64,000 bases of DNA, taken from assembly GCA_017849615.1 (NCBI GenBank), contig JAFIGS010000006.1:94558-158557 (forward strand), in the 5' to 3' direction. Within the stretch, counting starts at the first letter, position 1, and every line of letters begins with the position of its first letter. Below the pieces are notes generated by a model. The model was given only the letters and a program-made list of their open reading frames with translations. It was not told the DNA's origin and made no database searches. The translations under genes were made by a program, and so were the position numbers. This DNA is from Pseudolabrys sp. GTDB taxonomy: Bacteria > Pseudomonadota > Alphaproteobacteria > Rhizobiales > Xanthobacteraceae. Positions 55,061-63,223 of the stretch are shown in pieces.

Positions 55061-55299
55061 CAGCAGCATCTGTCCAACCGTACACCCAAACCACAGCACG
55101 AGCATGTGGCAACGGATCTCTTGCTCTATCGAGGCTCCATGCTAGTGTGGAATCGCCATAGGCCGATAAGGAACTGGCCTGCGGCTCAAGGATGCGCTGG
55201 GGCTAGTGGGCGCGAGCGCCCAATCACATGATTATCGCGGGCAGCAGCGCCATGTTCTATGCCGATCGCTGTTTTAATTAAATATCTCAAACTATAAAG
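55061..55299. other. Gene-free junction between DUF1016 and the minus-strand block
   Basis: 239 bp. The first 190 bases are GC-rich, with no frame of note; the last 50 (TTTTAATTAAATATCTC) shift abruptly to AT-rich sequence belonging to the 415-aa gene. The two flanking genes are convergent. No clear terminator or RNA was found. Confidence 0.4.
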
Positions 55300-56547
55300 T
55301 CAGTTAATTTTTTCAAAATATTCACGAATCAAGTCATCATTTTTTAAATACGAATCGAGAACCTGAAACAGAAAAAGATCCCCGCTAATATTTATATCAA
55401 ACGGGATCATTGAGTTATCTATTTTGAATGTCTTTATTTTTCTATGCCCCTTGATGTTGGCATTGCTCAATCTTTCTTGATAGCTATCCAACGTATATAC
55501 GATAAATTCGTGATCCAAGTGAGTTATAAAAAAATCATCGCCTTTTGAACTGTATTCAAGATGGATGACTTGCGTTACGACGTCGTCGCCTGCCACCTCA
55601 AAGTCCTCCATCAATTCTTCAAAAGTCAAACTTAGCTTCTCTGCGTCATGGTGAATCCATAGATTGTTCTCATATTTATCGGTGGAGTAGAACTTTGACA
55701 ATCTAGGAAGGGAAGATATTTTCAATCGCAACGGAGCGCCAAACTCCATCTCCTCCATTGCAGGGACATAATCGGAGACGTAATCAATCCTGAATGCTAT
55801 TTCGGACAGCATTCCTTTTTCAATGAGTTCCTCGATAGAGGTAAGCAGCTTCCTCGGAACTTTTATCCAGAAGTGTCGCCCTATGCGTTCATCGCGTATT
55901 GTCTGACTATCCTTGTCGTTGAATATCTGAATATTCTCGTTCAGGCTGACAAGACTATATTTAGAGAACTGAGCATCTTCCTTTCTTATGTCAATTCCAA
56001 TTTTCTCGTACTCACGTTCAACTACCTTGGAATATTTTAGCTCCAGCATCTCAGCCCTCCCCATGATTGATTGGTGCTTGGAATAAAAAATGCAGCCAAT
56101 GCGATAATTTGCGTAATTTTCTTTTATGTACGAAACACCATCTTCGTCATGGATATGCTTGTAGGAATTGTTGAGAATTTCTAGCGATCCCGGATACTCG
56201 TTGAGATAATTATTTAAGTAGTCCATTAAATGCTGGATTGTCTTTATAGCCAATCGCTTGTCCACTAGATCAAGCTGTGGCCCATAAAACTTGGCTGCGT
56301 TTGGATGGTCGCGTTTGGCTTCAAATTCTTTCAGAATGGCCGCCTTTTCATTCATGCAGCCCTCCGTATAAGCACGCATTACGTCTGCCTGAAAGCTCTC
56401 ATTTGCCAGAGAGGTTTGGATGAGGGGAAGCAATTTCTTGACAAAGATCGGGTCTTTATTAAGAAAGACGTAGCAAAATTTCCCAAAGCTGAATAACGCG
56501 ATTTTTTCCGAAGAAAATTCATTGATTTCTTCAAAGATATTTTTCAT
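55300..56547 (-). CDS. Unknown AT-rich 415-aa protein in the defence island
   Basis: 415-residue soluble protein, no signal peptide or membrane helix. It starts MKNIFEEINEFSSEKIALFS and carries stretches such as QHLMDYLNNYLNEYPGSLEIL, MLELKYSKVVEREYEKIGID, RKLLTSIEELIEKGMLSEI and FKIDNSMIPFDINISGDLFL. I recognise no domain, nucleotide-binding loop or nuclease motif. Base composition is far lower in GC than the rest of the window, implying separate acquisition. It is the last gene of the minus-strand block, 288 bp after the UvrD-like gene, so it may be an extra component of that system or an independent one. Confidence 0.8.
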   Translation of the reverse strand: MKNIFEEINEFSSEKIALFSFGKFCYVFLNKDPIFVKKLLPLIQTSLANESFQADVMRAYTEGCMNEKAAILKEFEAKRDHPNAAKFYGPQLDLVDKRLAIKTIQHLMDYLNNYLNEYPGSLEILNNSYKHIHDEDGVSYIKENYANYRIGCIFYSKHQSIMGRAEMLELKYSKVVEREYEKIGIDIRKEDAQFSKYSLVSLNENIQIFNDKDSQTIRDERIGRHFWIKVPRKLLTSIEELIEKGMLSEIAFRIDYVSDYVPAMEEMEFGAPLRLKISSLPRLSKFYSTDKYENNLWIHHDAEKLSLTFEELMEDFEVAGDDVVTQVIHLEYSSKGDDFFITHLDHEFIVYTLDSYQERLSNANIKGHRKIKTFKIDNSMIPFDINISGDLFLFQVLDSYLKNDDLIREYFEKIN

Positions 56548-56835
56548 ATTTTTTACTCAACTCGCCGTAGTCCAAATAGTAAGCGACGGAACCTTGAGCG
56601 TCTCCACTTTGTGGATCGCGCTGCTCCACGTTCGCTATTCGCTCATCCCTGACGGGACTGGCATTCGCCAGCCCTCCACGGCCCGACACTGTGATCCGGG
56701 CCTGCGCGCTCCGCTTGCATGTTGAGCTGGCGACAGCAGGGCATGCAGAGCGAGCCGCGCGCAGATGATTCAGCCAAACGCTAAACAAAGCTGTAGGGCA
56801 TCCCATAGAGAGCGCGGTTGCGCTACTCGTGATTT
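56548..56835. other. 288-bp GC-rich spacer between the UvrD-like and the unknown gene
   Basis: GC-rich, unlike the AT-rich gene to its left. It holds a small hairpin GGGACTGGC-ATTC-GCCAGCCC (56654-56674). Frames crossing it show no family. It resembles plasmid or ICE intergenic sequence and probably marks a recombination seam between two cargo modules. No promoter for the 415-aa gene could be named confidently. Confidence 0.4.
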
Positions 56836-58635
56836 CTATGGAATTTGATCGTATCCAAAACTGCATGAGGCAAGCTTGCGAGTTACTTGATACTCTTCGC
56901 CAGAATACTGGCGAACTCGACCTCGTTCCGAAACAAGGTGCAGGTTCTTCCTTGCCCGCGAACCAATGACATACAGCAATTTCATCGCGCTTTCTTGACC
57001 GTTCGGATCATTGAAATGCGGCACCATATCTTCTAATAATGCATAAGCGATCACTGCATCGAACTCGGCTCCCTTGACGCCGTGTATCGTCGAGATGGTG
57101 ATTCCAGTCCTATGCTGAAATACCTTCCTGAATGTCTCAATATCGCCTATAAATTCGCTACCTTCACTCTTCAATCGATTTACCCGGGCTTGCGAACTAT
57201 CGAAGAAGGCAACGTGATGCTCTTGAAGCAGCGTGAAAAGGCGAAAGTCGATTGCTAAGTTTGCAAACAGACGCTCGAAAAATGCGCTCAAGTAGGTAAG
57301 ACCATCTGTTTCATCGATCTTAATTGCATTGCACTCCCTCAACAAGGACCTCCGCGTGAGCTTCGACACGCTAGCCCCGGCCGCCTCTAGGTCATTCAGA
57401 ATCTCCCCGGCCCACCGCAGTCTGCGCACATACATTCCCGGCGATGCCTGAGTAAGTGCAATCTTAGAAAGCCTGTACCAGAAATTCTCTGTGTCCCGTG
57501 CAAAGGGAACCATACCGGGGCCATCGAATGAGTACTCCGGCATGCTGGCGACCAAACGACGTGTCATGCTTGCAAGATGCGTCCACTGTGGCGCGAGAAT
57601 GCACACCTCGTGAGGTGAGATGCCCATAGTCTCAATGTTGAAACGGATGAGCCGGATGAGCTCAGCGTCCAGATCATTTTTGCTCACTGTGTCGTCGAAT
57701 GAAATAAGGCTTGGGTACGCCTTGTCCTCGGATGCGGCTTCGATGCGTGTGTTGTGAACGTTGTAGTTTCCGAAGTACTCAATGATGCGCTCAGAAGAAC
57801 GGTAGTTCCGCGACAGTTCGAGTTCGTCCAAATCGATATTGGCCATCGCCTTGAAATCCTCGAAGGCAATCGGATATCCGCCAAGCGATTGATAAATCGC
57901 CTGGTTAGGATCTCCGACAATAAAGGCCTTGGTCGCACCTTGACCAGCTTTCAGAATGGCGGTGATGATCGAATACTGAATTCGTTTGGTGTCCTGATAC
58001 TCGTCGATCAGCACGAAAGAGAACAACTGTGCCAGAAGAGTGCTGATCGCAGGATGACGTGCGATCAGTTGGTACGCATAGTAAAGAATGAGCTCAAAGT
58101 CTAGCTGCCGACTTTCGTGCAGAATCTCAAAATACTTGCCCAATATGACGTGAAGACCCGAATGCTTCCAATCTTGTGGGCAGGAGAGCACATATCCAGT
58201 TTCGGTGTAATAAAACTCACAATCCCAGAATGTTATTTTTGGCTTCTGGTAAGGCTTGCACAATGCCTCCAGGATTTTCTCGCGCTCATGCTGATCGATC
58301 ACACGGAAGCCTCGATCCAACGCTTCGTGATAGATGCCGTACGGTTTCAATATCCATTCAAGACAGAACGAATGTATCGTTCCTATCCATAATCGGGATG
58401 TATCCACCCCAAGGCTCTCAATGCGCTCGTGGATTTCGTCGGCGGCACGGTGCGTATAAGTGATGGCAACGACAAACTGCTTGTTCGATTTCAGCCTGGA
58501 CAACTCATAGGCGATTTTGTAGGTGAGCGTGCGCGTTTTCCCGCTGCCCGGGCAAGCGATGAGAAAGACGCTCCCTGGCTTCAGAATGGCTGCTTCCTGC
58601 TCGGGATTCAGATCATCTTTGTTCCACATGAACAT
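56836..58635 (-). CDS. UvrD/Rep-like superfamily I DNA helicase (GajB-like)
   Basis: 599 residues with all SF1A helicase motifs: Q motif LNPEQEAAIL, Walker A FLIACPGSGKTRTLTYK, Ia VVAITYTHRAADEI, II FVLIDEYQDTKR, III AFIVGDPNQAIYQSLG, IV LSRNYRSSERI, V GITISTIHGVKGAEFDAV and a motif-VI-like AMKLLYVIGSRARKNLHLV. It starts two bases after the OLD-family gene, so the two are coupled. This OLD+UvrD arrangement is that of Gabija (GajA/GajB), where the helicase-like partner activates or is controlled by the nuclease. Alternative start ATG 58629. Confidence 0.92.
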   Translation of the reverse strand: MFMWNKDDLNPEQEAAILKPGSVFLIACPGSGKTRTLTYKIAYELSRLKSNKQFVVAITYTHRAADEIHERIESLGVDTSRLWIGTIHSFCLEWILKPYGIYHEALDRGFRVIDQHEREKILEALCKPYQKPKITFWDCEFYYTETGYVLSCPQDWKHSGLHVILGKYFEILHESRQLDFELILYYAYQLIARHPAISTLLAQLFSFVLIDEYQDTKRIQYSIITAILKAGQGATKAFIVGDPNQAIYQSLGGYPIAFEDFKAMANIDLDELELSRNYRSSERIIEYFGNYNVHNTRIEAASEDKAYPSLISFDDTVSKNDLDAELIRLIRFNIETMGISPHEVCILAPQWTHLASMTRRLVASMPEYSFDGPGMVPFARDTENFWYRLSKIALTQASPGMYVRRLRWAGEILNDLEAAGASVSKLTRRSLLRECNAIKIDETDGLTYLSAFFERLFANLAIDFRLFTLLQEHHVAFFDSSQARVNRLKSEGSEFIGDIETFRKVFQHRTGITISTIHGVKGAEFDAVIAYALLEDMVPHFNDPNGQESAMKLLYVIGSRARKNLHLVSERGRVRQYSGEEYQVTRKLASCSFGYDQIP

Positions 58636-58637
58636 GA

Positions 58638-60776
58638 TCAGAACACCGCGAGTACATCGTTGATGCGATCATCTGGGAACGTGGCAAGCATCTCGTTTCG
58701 GATGCCGACGAAGTCGATGTCTCCATTTCGGAAGGCCAGCAGCTTGGCCCTAAAGTCGTCGAATACGGCAGACGCAGTGAAGATATCTTCTGCATCGATG
58801 TAGTTCACGCGGTAGCTCAGCACGTTAAACCAGACTTCCTTAGTGACCACCGGATGCGCAAAAGCGATGGCGTCCAAGATGTACTTCGGAATGGCGGTCT
58901 GCGGATCGATCTTCTTTCCCAGCAAGATGGCAAACCATCCCTTGCCGTAGTTGTCCGCCATGGTCAATGCGCGCTGACCGAACAACGCGATGTCCGCTGA
59001 TTCGAGCTCCGCCTTGGCCGTCGCGATGGTTGGTGCATCCTTGTAGACATCAGGAAGGATGCCGACCACCTTACGCGCATTGCCGGCGGCAATGAAGTCG
59101 ACCTCGAAGGTATGGGGGGCAAAGAATGGAGAAACCCACCCGTTATCTTTGAAGGTGTCTTCCAATAACGCTTTCCTGGCGACCCCTTTTTCCTGGGATG
59201 CCTGATACTTGCCCTTGCGCCGGAGCAGCCCTTCGGAGTCTCCCGCCGCCGGCGTTGTGTCAATGATGGACTTGTCAAGGTCGGTGACGATGCTGCACCG
59301 CTTCCGGATTCGGGCATCATCGAAAAGAACCGCGACGTTCTGAAATCCAGTGCTGCGGATATTAATTAAACTGATGCCGAGTTCATCAAGGCTGACGCCT
59401 AGCACGTTCTTGATCAGGATCGGAACGAGAATTTCTTCTGCATCGCCCTCCACTAAGAGGACGCTCTTGGCAAACAACAAGTTGCTACGGACAGCATCCA
59501 GGTAGCGTTGAATGTTGCCGATCTCTTCTGGGTTTAGGCCAATTGCAGGCTGGTATGCCTCGCAACGATCACCTTCTCTGCCGAGGATGTTCACGTTCTG
59601 AACATTGCTGACCTCAGAGATGTGCGTCGAATGGGTCGAATAAATGATCTGTGTGTCGTCGTATTTGAGCTTGTCGAACAGTGTTTTCTGGATATGTGTG
59701 TGAATGTGAGCTTCCGGCTCTTCGATAAGCAGAAAGTTGGCGATCGACTGTTTAGCCTTTTGATACTTGAATTCAAGCAGTTTCAACGTGAGGAATATCA
59801 GGTTTGCTCCACCAAGGCTCAGCTCGTGGATCGGTCCTTCGTGGCTCTCCCCCGATTCGCCAACGAACAGCTTGAGCGACTGGAACAACTTGTCAGCTTC
59901 GTCTGGCAGATCCGACTTGATAGAAAGAGAAGACGGCGAATACGCCTCACCCGCCGCATCCTTGATGGTGTCTCTGATATCCGTCCGGACGACCTGCACG
60001 TCTGGCAACGCTTCGATGGAGTCATTCAATGCCTTTACCCCGTCGGTGATAGCCTGGAACGCCACGGGGTCGATATCGCCGCTCTTGCCCTTCAGAAGCG
60101 AAAAGAGCGGATTTGTCCGGTTGTTGTGAAATTCGGAGACGACGTCCCGTAGCGCCTGGACGAAAGTGAACGAAATTTCTTTGGAGACGGACAGCACGTT
60201 CGGAATCTTCGCGCCGATAACACGAAATTCAACCTCTTCATTGAATCGAACATTCGCGAAGTCGCCGACCACATCCTTATAGAAGGCCTCGTCGTTGAAG
60301 TCGGCTTCACTCCGACCTGTGAAAATCGTTTCATAGTCGTCGATGGTGACCGGGTTCAGGATAGCGTCGAGGCCTGCCTGATCACCATCGTTCAATTGAG
60401 AAAGTCGCAGCCTGATTTCCTTCTTCGGACGAAAGATCAGGTTGTAAGTGGCCTTGCCGTTCGCCTCTTCCTCAATTACGCCCGTCCCATGTCGGAAGAG
60501 CGCCTGCACTGATTCATCCGCAGAGATTTCCTCAAACTCAAGACTGATGATGATCCAATGTCCCTGCCAGCGCCCTAGGCCGCGATGAAAGTCGGTATGC
60601 TCCAGCCGGTAGGCAGAGCGAATCATGTTGTCATCAAGCAGCAATCTGATTGCGCGAAAGAGATTGGTTTTGCCAGATCCATTTTCGCCGATGACAGTGT
60701 TGATACCCTTCTGGAACAGCAGCTTCGTGTTGGGAAAGTTCCGGTAGTTGACCAGGCTGAGCTTGGATATATGCAT
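58638..60776 (-). CDS. OLD-family ATPase with TOPRIM nuclease domain (GajA-like)
   Basis: 712 residues. ABC-type ATPase split by a coiled insert: MHISKLSLVNYRNF...INTVIGENGSGKTNLFRAI (Walker A, residues 30-37), signature HELSLGGANLIFLTLKLLEF and Walker B FLLIEEPEAHIH, switch YSTHSTHISEV. The TOPRIM nuclease follows from about residue 440: SVLLVEGDAEEILVPIL (metal-binding Glu) and IVTDLDKSIID (DxD). Adjacent to a UvrD helicase, it is a class 2 OLD protein. It is longer than the GajA I remember (about 580 residues), with an extra carboxy part. ATG 60776 matches family starts; ATG 60806 is possible. Confidence 0.92.
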   Translation of the reverse strand: MHISKLSLVNYRNFPNTKLLFQKGINTVIGENGSGKTNLFRAIRLLLDDNMIRSAYRLEHTDFHRGLGRWQGHWIIISLEFEEISADESVQALFRHGTGVIEEEANGKATYNLIFRPKKEIRLRLSQLNDGDQAGLDAILNPVTIDDYETIFTGRSEADFNDEAFYKDVVGDFANVRFNEEVEFRVIGAKIPNVLSVSKEISFTFVQALRDVVSEFHNNRTNPLFSLLKGKSGDIDPVAFQAITDGVKALNDSIEALPDVQVVRTDIRDTIKDAAGEAYSPSSLSIKSDLPDEADKLFQSLKLFVGESGESHEGPIHELSLGGANLIFLTLKLLEFKYQKAKQSIANFLLIEEPEAHIHTHIQKTLFDKLKYDDTQIIYSTHSTHISEVSNVQNVNILGREGDRCEAYQPAIGLNPEEIGNIQRYLDAVRSNLLFAKSVLLVEGDAEEILVPILIKNVLGVSLDELGISLINIRSTGFQNVAVLFDDARIRKRCSIVTDLDKSIIDTTPAAGDSEGLLRRKGKYQASQEKGVARKALLEDTFKDNGWVSPFFAPHTFEVDFIAAGNARKVVGILPDVYKDAPTIATAKAELESADIALFGQRALTMADNYGKGWFAILLGKKIDPQTAIPKYILDAIAFAHPVVTKEVWFNVLSYRVNYIDAEDIFTASAVFDDFRAKLLAFRNGDIDFVGIRNEMLATFPDDRINDVLAVF

Positions 60777-60881
60777 TTGATTCAATCTTGTTGTTGAAAT
60801 CCACATGCCGATCGGCCGATGGATTGGTTGAACACTGCAGCCATTGATCCCAACTACGGAATGGCCAACTGTCAGTTGGTT

Positions 60882-62291
60882 TTAGAACGGCACCGTGTCT
60901 AAGGTAGGAATCGGTTGGAGCGCATTTTTAATCTCGGTTAGCCTTGCAAGTAGTTCATCGAAAGTCACGATCACGATCTCTGCGAACGCATTTCGAACGA
61001 GCTCGAATGACTTTCTTTGCTGATGCTCTTGTGGCGTCATGCCAGCGACAACTATGCAGCGAACCGCATAGCTGTGGAGGTCGTATCGGTTCATGTTATT
61101 TTTTATGACGGGTAGTTCACTCTGCAATTTGAAACGCTGATCTAGAATTTGAGCAATCGCTCCACCCAATTCTGTCGATGGGCCAAAAACATCATCTCCA
61201 CGATAGGGAGATTTTCCTAGCAGTTCGGTTTGCGGCTTTTTTATCTCAATGAGGCCAAGATTGCCCGTGGAAGCGGATGCGTATAGAAAATCTGAAAATT
61301 TTCCGCCGGACCCGTTAAGTCGCTTGCCACCTGCATAAGCTTGCCCCTGAACCAGCATGGCTGGAACGGCAAATGCAAGACTAAGTATGAAAGGATTTTC
61401 CAGAAAGAAGCTTTGCCACTTGCTTTCCGTCAGTCCTTTTCCAAGCATTTCCTGGTATCGCTCAATCAGTTGATTCAGTGTGATGAGCTCAATATCATTC
61501 TTTAATGCCAGCAGCGAGCGCGGCTCAGATTCCGCCAGTGCTTCTATATTGTCTTGAACCATGCGAACAGCGGCGCGCCGATCACGCTTGGAAAGCGTCA
61601 CATGCTGCCGCCCACCATCGGTCATTTCCGTTAGTGCATCAGGTCTTACGCTCTTCTTTAGAGCGGGAAATTGTGCTGAATCGGCAGCATGTAATAAGGT
61701 CTGGTAGACATGAAATTGCTTGTCCTTGCGCGCGTCTCTCTGGTGGCGAGAGGCTATGCGATTTAATTCTTTTCTTAATTCATGAAATCTTCTTATTCCG
61801 AGAATAAAGAATGGCGAATCAATTTTCGCGTCATTTCCTTTGTGGACAATGAGTATGCTTACGTTTTCTAAGCTGGCGGCTGTTTCGCAAATTTGCCGAT
61901 ATTCCCACAGAAGCCCCAAACCGAATCGAAAATCTTTGGCAAACCCATCCGGCAACTGCTCAAGAAGCCCAACGACATCGTCAGTAGTCTCTGGCAGTAT
62001 GTAGGGCTCGATAACAGGCCGAGCGACGACGATGCGTTCAAGGGTGCCGTATTTAGGTTGCAGGTAATCGTCGCGATCTTCTCGAATATTAAGAGGCCAA
62101 ATGGTCAATCTGTCTGGACACACATTGAGCAGTCTCGCTATTGGCGAATCCGGCTTGCGCTCCGCTGCGGGAATATCAGTGAAGAAAACGTTAATGCCTT
62201 CCTCTTCCGGTTCGGCTGCTTCAATGACAAGGAAGGGGCCGCCGTCCAAACGCTCACGTTGATTGAATGCTGAAGGTCTGATAGATGCCAT
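60882..62291 (-). CDS. Shedu-type anti-phage nuclease (SduA, DUF4263)
   Basis: 469 residues. The carboxy half has the Shedu core: LTESKWQSFFLENPFILSLAF, GGKRLNGSGGKFSDFLYASASTGNLGLIEIKKPQTELLGKSPYRG and ELGGAIAQILDQRFKLQSELP, i.e. a PD-(D/E)XK nuclease with catalytic Asp in FSDFLY and the E-x-K in IEIKKP. The amino half (to about residue 270) is a variable sensor region of unknown fold: FRFGLGLLWEYRQICETAASLENVSILI... Shedu is a single-gene defence system. It reads toward the OLD gene with a 105-bp gap, so co-transcription is possible. Confidence 0.9.
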   Translation of the reverse strand: MASIRPSAFNQRERLDGGPFLVIEAAEPEEEGINVFFTDIPAAERKPDSPIARLLNVCPDRLTIWPLNIREDRDDYLQPKYGTLERIVVARPVIEPYILPETTDDVVGLLEQLPDGFAKDFRFGLGLLWEYRQICETAASLENVSILIVHKGNDAKIDSPFFILGIRRFHELRKELNRIASRHQRDARKDKQFHVYQTLLHAADSAQFPALKKSVRPDALTEMTDGGRQHVTLSKRDRRAAVRMVQDNIEALAESEPRSLLALKNDIELITLNQLIERYQEMLGKGLTESKWQSFFLENPFILSLAFAVPAMLVQGQAYAGGKRLNGSGGKFSDFLYASASTGNLGLIEIKKPQTELLGKSPYRGDDVFGPSTELGGAIAQILDQRFKLQSELPVIKNNMNRYDLHSYAVRCIVVAGMTPQEHQQRKSFELVRNAFAEIVIVTFDELLARLTEIKNALQPIPTLDTVPF

Positions 62292-62352
62292 GAACTATTC
62301 TTGATCCCTACTGTTCAGAGAAACGATTTGCGGGCCTTGCCTCAGCGCAACC

Positions 62353-62544
62353 TTATGGTGCCTTCCGATCAGAATCGGACGACACACGATTGATGTCAAA
62401 GGGGAGTGCCTTATCTGCCGCGATTCGGGTCAGCAGCATCCGAATCGCATCCGAAATTGATAACCCCATTTCAGCCAGAACAACAGTTGCGGCTTCTTTA
62501 ATCTGCCCGTCAATCCGGGCACGAACGACGTCGTTACTTGCCAT
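62353..62544 (-). CDS. RelB/DinJ-family antitoxin without a visible toxin
   Basis: 63 residues: MASNDVVRARIDGQIKEAATVVLAEMGLSISDAIRMLL, a ribbon-helix-helix DNA-binding start as in RelB/DinJ antitoxins, then ADKALPFDINRVSSD. An upstream in-frame start at 62583 would add a short tail. The toxin normally follows the antitoxin; only 61 bp separate this gene from the Shedu gene and no RelE/YafQ-like frame fits there, so it looks orphaned. It may still repress transcription of the downstream Shedu gene. An imperfect palindrome upstream (62554-62577) may be its operator. Confidence 0.75.
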   Translation of the reverse strand: MASNDVVRARIDGQIKEAATVVLAEMGLSISDAIRMLLTRIAADKALPFDINRVSSDSDRKAP

Positions 62545-62553
62545 TGTTGCGCT

Positions 62554-62577
62554 CACAATAGATGTAGCTACATTGTG
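62554..62577 (-). promoter_or_regulatory. Possible antitoxin operator
   Basis: CACAATAGATGTAG followed by CTACATTGTG: an imperfect inverted repeat just before the antitoxin start, as expected for autoregulation by a ribbon-helix-helix protein. Low confidence, based on symmetry alone. Confidence 0.35.
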
Positions 62578-63223
62578 GCTCATAAGTACTATTGCGTCAC
62601 TTACATTTTGTTGTGAACAGTAGAGCATCCCGGCGTGCCGCCGTCGGGCTCGCGGGCGTTGCCCCGCGCCTCGTGCCGAGTCGCGGCCATGCGGCTTTGA
62701 TCCCTGATGCCTCCGGCCGTCTCTTCGCTCCTGGCCTGCGCGCGGCGCTTGCCCTCCAGGGGATCGGCTGGACAGCCCATCCCCGCCGCGCCTTGCTTGG
62801 CGCCCCTCGCATGCACCGAACAGGTTGCACCTGATCGACCAACAGCCATCCAGCTAGGCGTGCCGCTGGCACGCAGGGGCGCTCGCCGCGCGGCGTTGGT
62901 TTCAGCGCACCCCCTGGCCCATTGGCCGCTGTTCGTCTTTCCCCAAGTTCATCGCTTTTTCCCGCGACCGTAGCCCGCGGTGCCTGGCCGTCAAGGCGCG
63001 CAGGGCCGAGTCCTCGCTGCGCTGCGGGCCGCACCAACCCTGCGCTTCTCCCTTGACGGCCAGTCCCTCGCTGGCCCGGTTTTTCGCGGGCGATGAACTC
63101 AGGAAAGACGGCGGCAAACAGGACCGGCCCAGGTCTCTGCGCCGAACCAACCGAAGCCACAACGGGCTCCGAATCTTGGAATCCGGTCAGCTTTGAAACC
63201 ACAGCAACTCATTGGAGAAAACC
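62578..63223. other. Gene-free 646-bp stretch with long inverted repeats
   Basis: GC-rich and apparently non-coding. TGGCCGTCAAGG (62985-62996) and CCTTGACGGCCA (63051-63062) are perfect 12-bp arms 54 bases apart, with further complementary GCAGGG/CCCTGC next to them. The last 40 bases hold the ribosome-binding site of the DUF932 gene. The region resembles leaders of plasmid or ICE genes and might contain an RNA, a replication or transfer site, or a regulatory leader. None can be named from the sequence. Confidence 0.45.

Noticed and set aside
56531-56866. A 111-codon frame across the spacer between the UvrD-like and unknown genes
   Set aside because: It overlaps the helicase end, shows no family resemblance and mixes two compositions; likely chance.
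62597-63202. Overlapping frames of 60-200 codons before the DUF932 gene
   Set aside because: All are Arg/Ala/Pro/Gly-rich, on both strands, without start context or known domain. Better read as a non-coding, structured region.
55300-63223. CRISPR array in the defence island
   Set aside because: No regularly spaced direct repeats are visible, and no cas-like genes are present.
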